Below are positions 10,787 through 22,406 of a DNA stretch of 64,000 bases, one piece after another (within the stretch, counting starts at the first letter, position 1; the number at the start of each line of letters is the position of its first letter). A model generated the notes under the pieces. It ran no database searches, was not told the DNA's origin, and worked only from the letters and a program-made list of their open reading frames with translations. The stretch spans positions 68,443,601 to 68,507,600 of the forward strand of contig NC_080428.1 in the NCBI RefSeq assembly GCF_029873635.1, written 5' to 3'. The stretch comes from Malania oleifera (taxonomy: Eukaryota > Streptophyta > Magnoliopsida > Santalales > Ximeniaceae). A program made the position numbers and the translations under genes.

Positions 10787-12084
10787 TGAATTGGCTTTTA
10801 AAACTTTCGTTTTAGTTCCTTTTAGAATTCTTAAACTTATTTTATTTCTTTTAACCAATTTGTGACTTATTTGTTTAATTTGTTAAGCACTTAAGAACTT
10901 AGTTTCTTTATTTAATCTTTAACCATACAAACATCCAATCATTCAACCAAACCAATCAACTATAATTAGAAAGTAAACAAACAAGCCAATACACAACACT
11001 TATGTAATATAAAAACTCGAGATGGTTGTTTGTTTATACTACCCAAATTTGAACCAAGCCCTGTAGTGAATGAATTTATGCTTGCTGATGTAAAGCCCTG
11101 TATAGATGAATCCAATCACTCTTTCCAAATATTTAGAACTCAAATAAACTCTTGGTAAATTTATCTTTGGGATGTTAATCAAGTAACGTACTCTCGTATG
11201 GTTTCCGCAAGATATGGTGTAACCAACGTACTCCCTTTCAGTTTCCGCAATCCAAATCAAAATTAAACCTTAAGTTTGTTTGATTTCCAAATATACGTAG
11301 TTTATATGATTTTCAAATTTAAACCATCCACGCAATTTAAATATGCACTGAAAATAAAGAATAGGGAAAGAGAGAGTGAGACGAAGATTTTTACGAGATT
11401 CGGCTTCAACACAGCCTACGTCCTCGCCTTTGGCAAACCACCAAAGGATTCACTAAACCTGTTCCGTTGACGGGTGGAACAAACCTTTACAACACTCCTT
11501 GGTTAAGGCTAGAGCCCGCCTTCTCCAAACGATATCCCCTCATCCAGTCACTCCTTTAGGCTAGAGCCCGCCTCTCTAAGCAATATCCCCTTTCTTAGCC
11601 AACGATTCAAACAATCATTGGAACATCAAAGAACTACAAGAAACACAAGATAAGATTTGCGTACAAGTATACTCTCTCAGAGAGCAAGTTAGTACAATTT
11701 CAGTACTATATACTTCAATGTAAAATATCAAAACGAAATAGAATGAAGCTCAAATGTAGAATTCACCAATATCCTTCTTAGATGAGGATAAAGCAGTAGG
11801 AATTCAGAGGAGGAAGGATTAGCACTTCATAATATCTTAGCAAAAGAGTTTTGCAATGAGTGAGTAAGAGAACTTGTAAGAACAAGAGTGCTTTCAGCTT
11901 CTCAAAACAAAATTTTCAATTCTTGGATGAGTTTTGATTTGCAAAACCATGTATTTATAGACTTTCAAACAAGTTTCCTTATTGCAAAAGTTTCCTTGGA
12001 GAGTTTCCCAAGTTGTTAGAAAATTTGGAGCTCAAGATGGCTATATTTTAAAATATTAGAATTAAAAATTTTCCCATTGAACAG

Positions 12085-12375
12085 TGTTCAGATGTCTGAA
12101 GATTCAAGTTCAGTCATCTGAAGTTCCTAAAACCCCTTAAAAAATGAACTAGACACAGGGTTAGATGTCTGAAGAGAGGGTTCAGACGTCTGAAGTGTCA
12201 AGTTCAGATGTCTGAAGTGTCTCATTCAGTCATTTGAACAGCTACTGCTTGTTTTAGTTTTGTCCAAAAAATATTCAGACGTCTGAGATGTTGAGTTTAG
12301 ACGTCTAAAGTGGTTTTGTGCGTGCTGTTTAGGCAGCTGAAGTTCCTCTCGTGAACAGTGTTCAGATGTCTGACA
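12085..12375. repeat. TTCAGACGTCTGAA-type palindrome array
   Basis: Ten or so copies of TTCAGACGTCTGAA variants are spaced 20-35 bp apart. The core GACGTC is an ACGT-type element of the kind bound by plant bZIP factors. On the minus strand the array sits directly upstream of the TATA box near 11950. Confidence 0.85.
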
Positions 12376-14943
12376 GTAGTGACCTTGCTTCAGTGTTTTG
12401 GCCATAACTTTTTTTTGTAACTCCAAATTAGGTGTTCTTGGTATCAAACGAAAGCTAAGAGAAAATAATACAACTTTTATGTTGAACAAATTTTAAAATA
12501 ATGAGATATGGATAGAGAAAAATTCACCTCAATGCGGATGTATAAAAACTGACTGCATTTGGGAAAACTCTTTTTGGTGCTTTTCATTCCAAAAATGATT
12601 CTAACCTTTTTAAAATAATTTTTGACCTTATAAAAGTATTTTCCAGGTATTTTAAAAGGTATCTAGGTCTAAGAAGTTAACCTAAGAGCTTCAAAATATT
12701 TCAAAAGGTATGTTAAACATTAAAGCACTTACATAAAGACTTCTAAGACTTTTCTCATTTTAGGTTCTTGAGTCTTCATGCTTTGTCCTTGGATTGAGTC
12801 CATCTTTTCTTCAAGCTTTCATATTCTTTGAGCTTTCTCACTTTGCCTTTCTTTGACTCTTTTGACTTTAAACATTCCTTGGCATGAATGACCTCATATT
12901 CTTTAAGGTTTAATATATCATCTTTAAATCTATGCTTTAACTCATTTAAGTTTCATTTGATCCTTACGAGCACTTTGACCTTACTTTCTCATATATGAGC
13001 CCTGAAATATCATTACTCACACAAATACATTAAATTTCACTTGTTTGTTAGCATCAAAACAAGATAGCAATATTTAAGCCTTGTAAGGCCAACACTTAAA
13101 ACATAAAACATAAAATATAAAACTTATACATCCCAAAAGTATCATCAAAGTTTATACCCTTTTTCTTTCTATATCCAAAAATGCTATAATAACCCCGAGC
13201 TCTCTAAGCTCGATCATGTTGAGGTCTTGAAAAAGATAAATTTGTATGCAGGTGAGACACATCTCAGTAAGGAAAGAAACAATATATTAAATTAGCGTTT
13301 GGGCAACATGAGATTTGTAAGTAACATATGTATATGTATTCATCATTTGCATATCATTATCATAATTTCTAAAATTCTTTCCTGAGCCTAATCAAACACA
13401 TGTAAGGTATTTTACCCATGAGAATACCTAAGGATTGGGGTGATTACCTGCTCATACAAGTAACACCCTTATGCTATGATTCTTTAAGCAACCAATGGTC
13501 ACAACTGAAGCATACCAGGGCCTTTACCTTACTCAGTAAGCCCTCAGGTGAAAAAGTAATCTAATACTCACATAGTTCATACAAAGGTTTACTAGAAAAG
13601 GCTCCCGAGAATAAGGAAATTTACTCACCCATACGAGTAATTTTCCTCTGCCCTAATACGTTATGCAACCTATTGCTACATCTAATACCTACTAGGGCAC
13701 TCGCCTTTCTCAGCAAGTCCTCAGGTGAAGAGTTTGCCCCGCCCATATAAATACATATCATACTAGCATGAATACTGATACTATAATAATAATAATACAT
13801 TACTCTGTCTATCATTTATTCTATATTTCTCATCTGTTCATGTTCTCTGCTTTGACATTTTGTAGAATTTCACTTTACGTGACTCTTTCCCCTTTTACAT
13901 TGTTCACATTTCACATTTCATTTCCATTTCATTGATATTTCATTTTATTCTCATTTCCATTTCATTTCCTGCATTCGTACTATAGCTCTTTTTAGTTGTA
14001 CATCAGTTAGTCCACATAAATATGCGCTATTATGCTACTACAGGTCCTTTCAGCTGTTTATTAGTTAGTCTACAGCTCCTTTCAGCTGTTTGTCTGTTTC
14101 CATGGTTATATTAACAATCACATACAGCATAATTCGTATAACATTTTCATTCTCATTGCATTCCTTTTATAACCCGTATCTCATACATATAACATAATTC
14201 AACACAGAATTTCCATTTTACTCATGCCACACAATTTAGCAGTATATATATTTCAAACATTTTCTGTAAAACAAGCCAACCCTCATTTTTCATTATTATA
14301 CTAAAAATATACCTTTAATTTCTTACACAATTTACCTAAAAAATATTTCTCTTTCATCAGTCCATTTTCACATATACTTATATAATAAAACAGTCCTAGG
14401 CTTAGAAATTATAATTTAAACGGTTGACATTTTAAACCCAAATGGAAACATATACATATATACATAACATAATCCATTTATCAGTTTAATTCATAAAACC
14501 TGGTTTAATATATATTCCCCCTTACCTACTTTCTTGAACTATGCCAATAGAAACCCCTAAATGATGCCTATGGGGCTCACCCGAACCTGAATCAAAAACC
14601 TTAGTTTAATAAGATAAACCCAAAATAACCTACTATTCCTGCATTTCCTCAACCTATAAAACTCAAATAAGCATTTAAAACCCCAAAATTAAGAATCTTA
14701 ACCCTTATCTCAACTTTAGGGCATTTCCCACAGTACCCAGTTTAGAAATCTGCTCTACTAGATGTGCAGAGAATCTTCCCTAGAACACCGTAGTGGTCTC
14801 CGTTTGTTGATTCAGGCTAAATCCGGACCGAATTTGTAGAGAGAAGGCAGAGGAAATGTTCTAGAGAGAAAGAACAGAGGAAAAATGATTTCTTTGCAAG
14901 GAAGCTTCCTCCAACCCTTTTATACACGGTGTTGCCACATGGC

Positions 14944-15130
14944 TTCGTTGACTAGAAGACATGACTCATCGACGAGTCACCGAAGGGACTTTGTTTATGA
15001 GAAAATGCATTCATCGATGAAACTTAAAAACCGAAATTCACTCATTTTGGATCTCTTCATTGACAAAGGACTGAACTTTGTCGACAATCCTATGTAAACT
15101 ACTCATCGACGAGAACAAGATATTTGTTGA
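14944..15130. repeat. TCATCGACGAGT-type palindrome array
   Basis: Seven variants of the TTCGTCGACGAA motif, for example ACTCATCGACGAGT at about 14966-14979 and 15101-15112. It lies upstream (minus strand) of the 'TATAAAAGG' sequence near 14919. Confidence 0.8.
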
Positions 15131-15252
15131 TGATATCTGCTGTTTTCTTTCCAAAATTTTCCCTATTTCCTTTTATCCTTTATTTATCTATCCCATTTAT
15201 TATTTTTCCTAATTATTTTAATCATTATAATTTTTCAGGTTGTTACAATGCT

Positions 15253-15560
15253 CGCATAGCTGGATGATAACCAATCCATCCCCAAAATAATGTCAAAATC
15301 CCTGCATCTCTAGAACAATTAGACTAGCAGGCAACCTCCTCCCCTGAATCTCCACTAGGTGGTTTCTAACCACCTTATTGCATACAATAACCGACCTTGT
15401 CGGTGTGATCACACCTAACTTGACCCCTAACAACTGAGTTTCAACTCCATATACACTAACAAATCCCTGGGATACAAACGAGTGGGTCGCACCTGAGTCA
15501 AATAACAAAGTAGCATTATATGACAAAACTAAAATCATATCTGTCACCACATTACTGGCA
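15253..15560 (-). pseudogene. Chromovirus aspartic protease (broken)
   Basis: The protease that cuts the polyprotein shows the active-site motif 'LLFDSGATHSFVSQ' (Asp at about 15499-15497). It is followed by 'VITPTRSVIVCNKVV' and 'LPASLIVLEMQGF'. After that the frame shifts by one base and continues as 'MDWLSS' up to the nested LTR at 15247. Length and motif order fit the single-domain retroviral-type protease of Ty3/gypsy elements. Confidence 0.88.
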
Positions 15561-16632
15561 TTCTCTACATCGCTTGACATCAATGAGTTCACCCGCGCCT
15601 GCGTGGTGCCCCCTTGGTGACCACCTCTGGGTGCTTGACTACTTCCACCATACTGTTGTTGTGAAGGCGCGTAGTTCAATACCACACGATAATCCCACAC
15701 TTGATGTCCTGCACCACCGCAACGGTAGCAGCCCATAAAGCTAGTCCTGTACTTACCCGCATGCTTTTTATGGAATTTAGGATGGGTAAAGTGTTAAGAA
15801 TTCCCCTGAGGGGCTCGAGGTTCCATCACCTATCACTGGTCCCACGAACAACCAAGCCGCTTCCATAAACTTTGGTTGGTGCTGGAGTGAAAACTCTGAG
15901 ATAAAGGCCTTTATTTTGATTTGCCTCTCACTCCCCTTACGGAATACTGGCCTCCATCGCCATGGCTCTTTCCACTAGCTCAGTAAAGCTCTAGACTAAT
16001 AATGCCTCCACCTGTGCATGAATTGCCTGCCTCAGCCCTCTTTAAAACATTCGAGCCTTCTTCGGCTCATTTGGGACCATATGTGGAGTGAATAGAGAAA
16101 ACTTCACAAATTGGGCTGCATACTTCTATACACTCATGGACTGTTGAATCAGATGTAAGAACTCCTCAGCCTTTACCTCCTGGGTGGCAATGGGGAAGTA
16201 TTTGCTGAAGAAGATCTCCCTGAAACAGCTCTAGGTGATCAATTCATACCCTGGACGCTACTCCTCTACTAACCTGGCCAATCTCCACCACCTCTTTGCC
16301 TGCCCCACTAGTTTGAAGGTGGAAAACTAAACCTTCTGCTCCTTGGTGCATTCTAGCACCGCCAGTAGTTCCTCCATCTCCCTAACCCAATCCTCCACTA
16401 CAAACAGGTTCGGGTCTCTAGAAAATGCCGGTGGATTCATCTGGGTGAACTGCTAGAATGTGCAACCCCTGTAAGCCACTGGCTGATCCCGCTCTATGAA
16501 ATCCCTCTCGGTTTCCTTCCTAGTCTGCTGCGCTATACTATGCAGCACCACTGAAGCATGGACATCGTCCTCCCTGGATGTGTCCACATGGTTATCTCCC
16601 TTGACATTAACATCCTTTCCCCTAGATTCCAT
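15561..16632 (-). pseudogene. Chromovirus gag with zinc knuckle (broken)
   Basis: Gag forms the virus-like particle that packages the element RNA. A plausible ATG is at 16632 (minus), opening 'MESRGKDVNVKGDNHV'. Downstream pieces such as 'REMEELLAVLECTKEQKV' (about 16330-16390) belong to the retrotransposon gag domain. A zinc knuckle lies at about 15690-15730 as 'CYRCGGAGHQVWDY': the last Cys of the CX2CX4HX4C pattern is Tyr. Stops are scattered. 16633-17060 is the untranslated leader. Confidence 0.8.
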
Positions 16633-17060
16633 CTTGTAAACGGGATAGAAACCAGCTCAATATTCTATTCTTATCATGTGGAACAGAATCATTAAATGAA
16701 GAAATACCATGACAAGAAAAATTCTCAATTTAAAAGGACAGGTCAAACAATCCTGATGTAAAACCGTCGACATATAGACCTCTATTCCTACTCCAAAACA
16801 ATTACAAACTCACCTAACTTAATGTTTCAACATGAATTCTGAGTTTCAACCTCTCGCCCCAAAATAAAAATATTGATTGATTTACCATGGTTTTCCTATA
16901 ATCATCATTCTAGGAAAAGCACAGAAGACCGTCGATAGAAATCCGACTCCGAGCCTCCTGACTAAAACCCGCCTAACTTACTGACTCTTATCCTCATCTC
17001 ATCTAAACCTTTACTCTGGTAATCCTTAACCATCAAAGTCTGCAGAACCTATAAAACCTA

Positions 17061-17073
17061 GGCTTTGATACCA
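17061..17073 (-). other. Primer-binding site (initiator-Met tRNA)
   Basis: On the minus strand TGGTATCAAAGCC differs at one position from the usual TGGTATCAGAGCC complement of the initiator-Met tRNA 3' end. It lies two bases inside the 5' LTR end (17076), the usual spacing. Confidence 0.9.
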
Positions 17074-17928
17074 CCTGTAACGCCCCCAACCCCTCGCGGG
17101 CTCGGGGTGCTACTTTAGTGACATCTGTGTACCTGATACCATCTCATATTATAAAACATGCAACTGAATATGTAAAAAATTCTCCATAATCTATTACCAG
17201 AGTCTAACCATCAACATACAAAAAAGTCTTTCCATTCTCATATTACATCTTAAACTAAAAAGTCAACTAACTCGGTCCATACGACCACAATACAAACCCT
17301 GAGGTGTACAACATAAATATGTCACATTTGAGTTCTTGCAGACACTCACAAAAAGAAACTATACTAGTCTCCACCCCCTGGTTTTGCTAAACTCGATTTC
17401 TGTGATTCCCTGAAAAGATATGTTGTATAACGGGGTGAGACACCTCTCAGTAAGGAAGATTAAGTTAATGACAATGTGTGGTCAGCATGTGTTTCAATGT
17501 ATACAAAATCATACATTCTCTCTTTTATTGAAAAATAGTATGTATACCCACTTCTCATTTCTTATAGTACAAAATAGTACTGAAAATAATTACATCATTT
17601 ACATAAATAAACTGATATGCATAAAAAATCCCTTTGGAACTATACGTCATGTATAAACCCCCGTGGTCAAGGTTGTGCTGCCCGAAGGCTAGACTAAAAC
17701 CTAGGGGATCAACCCAGACAAAGTCACTCCCTGTTAACTACGTCTGCAGGCTTCCACAACTCGCTTATGGGTTTGATTGCCGTACCACTTCCTGGTATGT
17801 ACTTCCAGTGAAGGTAACACCTCTACTTGGGTCAATCGGTTAGGACCACCCATGTAATGACCCAAAGAATAATGATATTTAAATAATAAAGAGGGAGGGA
17901 AATGGAAACAGAAATAGAAGGAATCAGA

Positions 17929-18165
17929 GTTCGTCGACGACATTGCACTTTAGGAGTAATAATTAAGGAAATTTATCAGGTCCTCGTCGACGAACACAAG
18001 GGATTCGTCGACAAGGGTCTCATCGATGAAGACAACTTTCATCGACGAGAAGATACCGAGAGAGGATTTTGGGGAATCTGAAATTCGTTGACGAAGGTGT
18101 AGGTTTGTTGACGAACTTTCTATAGGAATCGTCGACGAGGTGACATGTATCGTCGAAGAATCCAA
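17929..18165. repeat. TTCGTCGACGA-type palindrome array
   Basis: Eight variants, for example TTCGTCGACGA near 17931 and TCGTCGACGA near 17986, spaced 20-35 bp and ending at the TATA box at 18169. Confidence 0.85.
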
Positions 18166-18168
18166 CCC

Positions 18169-18176
18169 TATAAATA
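18169..18176 (+). promoter_or_regulatory. TATA box of the solo LTR at 17853
   Basis: TATAAATA directly after the palindrome array and before the (CT)n tract at 18223-18250, as in the sister LTR. Confidence 0.6.
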
Positions 18177-20139
18177 ACCCAAAACCCGGATTTAAACACA
18201 GAATATTAAAAAAAATCACTCACTCTCTCTCTCTCTCTCTCGCTCTCTCTCCTTTCAGTTTCTCTCTCCTCTCTCTTTGATTTCGGCTCCGTCATTCGCC
18301 GGATTGACGATATGAGGCCACCACGATGCTCTTGGGGAAGTTCTCTCCAAATCTATCAGAGTGGGTCGTTGGTGGAAGCAAGTTGAAATTCATCCCTGAG
18401 TTGAGGTAAGACTTTTTATTCAAAATTTGGTCTTTCCACTGTTGAAGGAAATGATATACTCGAATAAATACAAAAGTTTAGTTCTACAAGTTATTGTTTT
18501 CAAGGAGTTGAACGGGGAACTCTGCGAATGCATGACTGAAAATTTTAGGGGGTTTCTTCAGTGTCAGGTAAGGGAATAAACTAAAACAGTTATTTTCTAC
18601 ACAAATTATTATTATTTATCAGTAAATTAATTTTTAGAAAGGCATGTATTATATCTATATATTACAAAGGAAATGCACATTTGGGAAAATACTGTTATTA
18701 TGTTGAAATGTATATATATGAGATGTTAGAAATTATGATTTTAGAATATAATGTATGGTTTTATACAGCAAATGTGTGGCACGAATATTACTTTACGTGA
18801 GAAGCATTATGATATGACAATGTTATGAATGAAGTATGTTTTTCAGAGATTATGAAAGAATGTAGTACATTATGATTTTAAAGTACATGATAATGATTTA
18901 TTTATTCTGAATGATATGTATGAGATATTTGGCGCGAGGCCATGATTGATAGCCGGCGCGAGGCCGTTTTTTACATATGATTTCTGTGTGAGGCCATATT
19001 TATGAAATATTCGGCACGAGGCCGTATTTATGAAATTATAGAAAATTCTATCAATCCATTTATGTTAAATGCTATATTATCATGTATTATATGTTATCAG
19101 AACCCGGATGTTAGTTTAGTTCAGTTCAGGAGCACGGTACCATAGCTATATAGATCAGATATCTATGTTCAAATTGGTGCTAACTACCCTATGAGGGGGT
19201 GGGAGATGGATGGTCGATGTGGCTTTTAGTGTAGAGTTGTAGACGTCTACCTGGAAGTCCGGATTAGAATGTGGCAGGCCCATCGTACTTACATATATTT
19301 TTGACTCGGCAGTGGTCGGCCAGCTATTGTTAGGTCCTCCCTTCGGGCTATACAACCCGTCATGGGGGGTCATACATGATATCAGCTAACTATTTATCCT
19401 GGGTATGTTTTCAGTATTAGTAACTATACTAGACAGTTATGATTAGTATGATTTATTAGAAATATGAAGTATACGTTTTTGTAGTTATTAAATGATGAAT
19501 GATTTCTGGTATGAAGATTGTACTGTATATCTATATTATCATTAAGTATTCATGTTGCCACACAGCTGTATTTAGTTTATTTTCCCTTACTCATAAGTGT
19601 CTCACCCCTAAACATTAAATGATTTTCAGAAAACCCAGAAGAACTGGCGGGTTGAGGCCGCCGTTGAGTTAGTAGTATTACCCTACTAGGAGGGTAAGTT
19701 TTTGTTCTAGGGACAGTAGATGTGTGTTGTGGGTTCCTAGATATGCATATATGTTTTATATTTTGGGAGATGTATATAAACACCATATTTATGGATTATA
19801 GTTAACTCTGGTATTATATCTTTTGTGGTTATGATGATGATGTTTTTCATTTACTGCTGCCTAGGTTCCGCTGTGGATGACAGGTGTCCCCGTTACCAAC
19901 GGGTTCGGGTTGACTTATTTATTAAATTCGTATTATTATATGATAAATTAAGCAGGAAGTTACAACCCAACATCACTCTCGCAGTACAGTGGGGGCGCAC
20001 ACGGTCAAATGGTGAAACACTTTCTAGCTATGGTACCATGCTCATAACAACTGGGTTCACAAGGTTCCTAGAGCATATTATGCAATTTAAGTAATTTAAC
20101 ACTATACTTTAAGCTCATTTCACATAAAATTTGTCATTT

Positions 20140-20275
20140 TATAAAGCTTGGCCTTGCGCCATTTAATACAAACTCGGGCCTTGGCCCTCTGTTACAACTC
20201 GGCTCTCAGCCACTGAATAAAACTCCGGCCCTTGGCCGTTTATTAAAACTCGGCCCTCATGGCCATCATATAAAT
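20140..20275 (-). repeat. ~28-bp CGGCC repeats in the chromovirus 5' LTR
   Basis: Same array as 6076-6213, with units such as AACTCGGCCCTCATGGCC. It is conserved between the two LTRs and so was present before insertion. Confidence 0.75.
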
Positions 20276-21037
20276 CCCTGCATTAATCAAATAGTCCCAG
20301 TATGTTTCACTAATAGTTCAGTATTACACAAACACTCCCATTTTTGGTATTTCCATATCTCTCAAAATAATATTCACTTGCCACACAATTTTCCATATTT
20401 AAAAAAAATATAGCCTGTAGGCAACCAATAAGAACACCGTATAAATGGTTTCTAAGATCAAAACGAACTTTACACCGTTCATTTCTACTCAAAATATCAT
20501 ATCACATATCCTAGGTTTGAAAACGGGACTTTTGAACGGTTGGTATTAGAAACCTCAACTGAAAACATAAATATAACTACTCTATAAACATTTCCATAGG
20601 TTCAAAATCATAAAAACGTTGCATTAACATAATCCCCTTACTTGTATTCGAAACAGAAACTGAAACGAACCGAAAACCAAAAACCCTAGCTTTTCAGACC
20701 TATGAAACTACGAGATCCTATGTGCCAAACAATGAGAGAGTGATTTGGGAGCACGTGGGAGTGTCCCAAAACCCTAGCAGAGCTCAAAAGAGGGGTTTTT
20801 GAGATTTCCAAGAAAACATGAGCTCACTTCTATTTATAGGTGGGCAGCCTAGGAGAAAACTAGTGCCGTTTTCTCCTGTTCCTACAAAATTGTCACTGGT
20901 CTTATGGTTTATTGGTCCAGTTGACCTAAAATTGTCGCCGTTTTTGGCCCTGACTTGCCCAATTCCTTCATTTTCTTTTATTTCTCCCTTTTATATTCAT
21001 TTTCCTTTATTTTTTAGGTTCAGGTTCCTACAATTCG

Positions 21038-21887
21038 GATTAGTAACCTAGACCCGGGTCAATATGACCTGGCTTTTCGAATCCGAGTCTAAGTTTTCAG
21101 ATCCAAATTTGGATCTAAGCTCTTGGGTTTGGTATTGGGGCTTTTAGAAAATTTCATTCAAAATTTTGAAAGGAATCATTCTATACTAGCAACCTTAAAA
21201 GAAATGAACACTAACTGTTTTATTTCTCTGCTTATGGATCCCTCAAATTAGCAGAAACCCTTTTATATTTGCTACCAAGCTTCTGCTGCTTCTTAAATTT
21301 GAGCTGTTTAGTCTTCAACCCTCTTTAATTTCTCCAATCTTTAGCCACTCAGTCTTTTCTTCACAATTTTTCCTCAAAAATTTCAATGATTAATTCCACT
21401 TCTTCACTGTGTTTCCTCTGTGTTTTTGCGTCTTTTATCCTTTTGAAACCCACTATTTATAGGCTTGGGAGATCAATTCAATCAATTCTGATTGGATCAA
21501 TCAGAATTTAACTAATCAATCAAAATTAAATTGAATCGATCAATTTATGCTTGCATTAAACTATGATTTCATCTACATGTTATTATGTAAATTCCTACAT
21601 GTTTGATTACCTTCTTTTTGTGCTTGCAGGTTTAAGGATGACGATGCTGACCCACTTTGCTTCATTTTTTGTCTTTTTTTTTCTTTTTAATTTTTAATGT
21701 ATTCAATTTTTTTTTTCATTTTTTCCATGTGTTCAATTTTTTTCTTTTCTTTTTCTTTGTCCTTGTATTTTCCCATTTTAATGAATTAATAAATTTTGCC
21801 TAATTTTATTTTATATAAGCCCCACATAAAATGGAGTGTTTATAATGAGCATGGCTCATGAGGTCTAAAAATGCATGCTTGATGAAA
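21038..21887. other. Non-coding AT-rich flank
   Basis: No gene recognised. It holds a perfect 18-bp palindrome (21099-21116, core GATCCAAATTTGGATC), an inverted repeat near 21493-21517 (AATTCTGATT and AATCAGAATT) and a T-rich tract at 21660-21760. Confidence 0.4.
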
Positions 21888-22406
21888 GTTGCTCGGTAGA
21901 TAGAATTATTTGCTCGGCCAAAGAGTTGTTTAGTAGATAAAAGAACTATTTAGGAGATAAAAGAGTTGCTCAATAGATACAATTTGTTCGGCAAAAGAGC
22001 TGCATAGTAGATAAAAGAACATTTCAGTAGATGAAAGAGTTGTTCAGCAGATAGAATTTGCTTAGCACATAAAAAAGAGTTGCTTAATAGATAAAAGAGG
22101 TATTCAGTAGATAAAATTGCTCAGTAGATAAAAGAGTTGATCAACAAATAGTATCTGCTTAACAAAAGAGCTATTTAGTATATAAAAGAGCTGCTCAATA
22201 GATAAAAGAGTTGCTTAGCAGATAGAAGAGCTACTCAGTAGATAAAATTTGTTCACAAAAGAGTTATTCAATAGATAAAAGAGTTGATCAGCAGATAAAA
22301 AAACTATTCAGCAGATAAAAAAGCTGCTCAACAGATAGAATCTGCTCAGTAAAAGAGTTGCTTAGTAGATAAAAAGAACTATTCAGTAGACAAAAGAACT
22401 GCTTAG
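21888..22406. repeat. ~20-bp minisatellite, GTTGCTCAGTAGATAAAAGA
   Basis: About 25 imperfect units of 20-22 bp fill about 520 bp. Two unit types alternate in places: one with 'GATAAAAGAGTT' and one with 'GATAGAATTTGCT'. Divergence between units indicates an old array. No open frame runs through it. Confidence 0.85.

Larger units (their letters stand above)
10739..13094 (-). mobile_element. Copia-like solo LTR (2.36 kb)
   Basis: It starts TGAAATTAGG and ends GGCCAACA, flanked by TTTAA (10734-10738) and CTTAA (13095-13099), one transition apart. In its own (minus) orientation it begins TGTTGGCCTTACAAGGC with a 'CTTGTTTTGATGCTAACAAA' block and ends with a homopolymer-C stretch, as in the LTR at 47746-49785. 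A minus TATA box lies at about 11950-11958, with a palindrome array upstream (12085-12375). 11490-11590 holds two ~70-bp direct repeats with 'GGCTAGAGCCCGCCT'. Confidence 0.8.
10438..15247 (-). mobile_element. Gypsy-type solo LTR splitting the chromovirus protease region
   Basis: It starts TGTAACGCGCC and ends GGTTGTTACA on the plus strand. The flanking 5-mers are ATGTT (10433-10437) and ATGCT (15248-15252), one transition apart. The protease reading frame continues across it. Without the nested copia-like LTR (10739-13094) it is about 2.45 kb. The right part (14396-15247) matches 36140-36979, including 'CCTAGGCT.GGAAATT' and the end 'CTAATTATTTTAAT'. The 'GCAGCGGAAAACATAA' block near 10578 recurs in most gypsy LTRs of the window. 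Confidence 0.85.
17853..19964 (+). mobile_element. Gypsy-type solo LTR (2.1 kb), sister of 2212-4318
   Basis: It starts TGTAATGACC, ends AAGTTACA, and has the perfect target duplication ACCCA (17848-17852 and 19965-19969). Length 2112 bp. Order of parts: palindrome array (17929-18165), TATA box (18169), CT tract (18223-18250), short CGGCGCGAGGCCG repeats (18925-19030) and the 'GGGCTATACAACCCGTC' block (about 19345). All match 2212-4318. Confidence 0.9.
948..21032 (-). mobile_element. Ty3/gypsy chromovirus, complete but decayed, carrying five nested solo LTRs
   Basis: The element is bounded by the perfect 5-bp target duplication ATTCG (943-947 and 21033-21037). Read on the minus strand it has a 5' LTR (17076-21032), a 13-nt primer-binding site, gag, protease, RT, RNase H, integrase, a chromodomain, a polypurine tract and a 3' LTR (948-7036). 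A chromodomain at the integrase C terminus is typical of chromoviruses (the Tekay/Del group is the closest match I can name). Without the nested DNA the LTRs are about 1.84 and 1.88 kb. Every coding domain has stops or frameshifts, so it cannot move by itself. The terminal + strand bases at 948 are TATAAC instead of TGTAAC, a G-to-A change. Confidence 0.92.
17076..21032 (-). repeat. 5' LTR of the chromovirus (split by a nested LTR)
   Basis: It begins (plus strand) TGTAACGCCCCC and ends GGTTCCTACA, followed by the duplication ATTCG. The parts 17076-17852 and 19970-21032 add up to about 1.84 kb. By eye it is roughly 85-90 percent identical to the 3' LTR, which indicates an old insertion. Its segment near 17226-17238 gives the empty version of the site occupied at 1112 in the 3' LTR. 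Confidence 0.9.
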
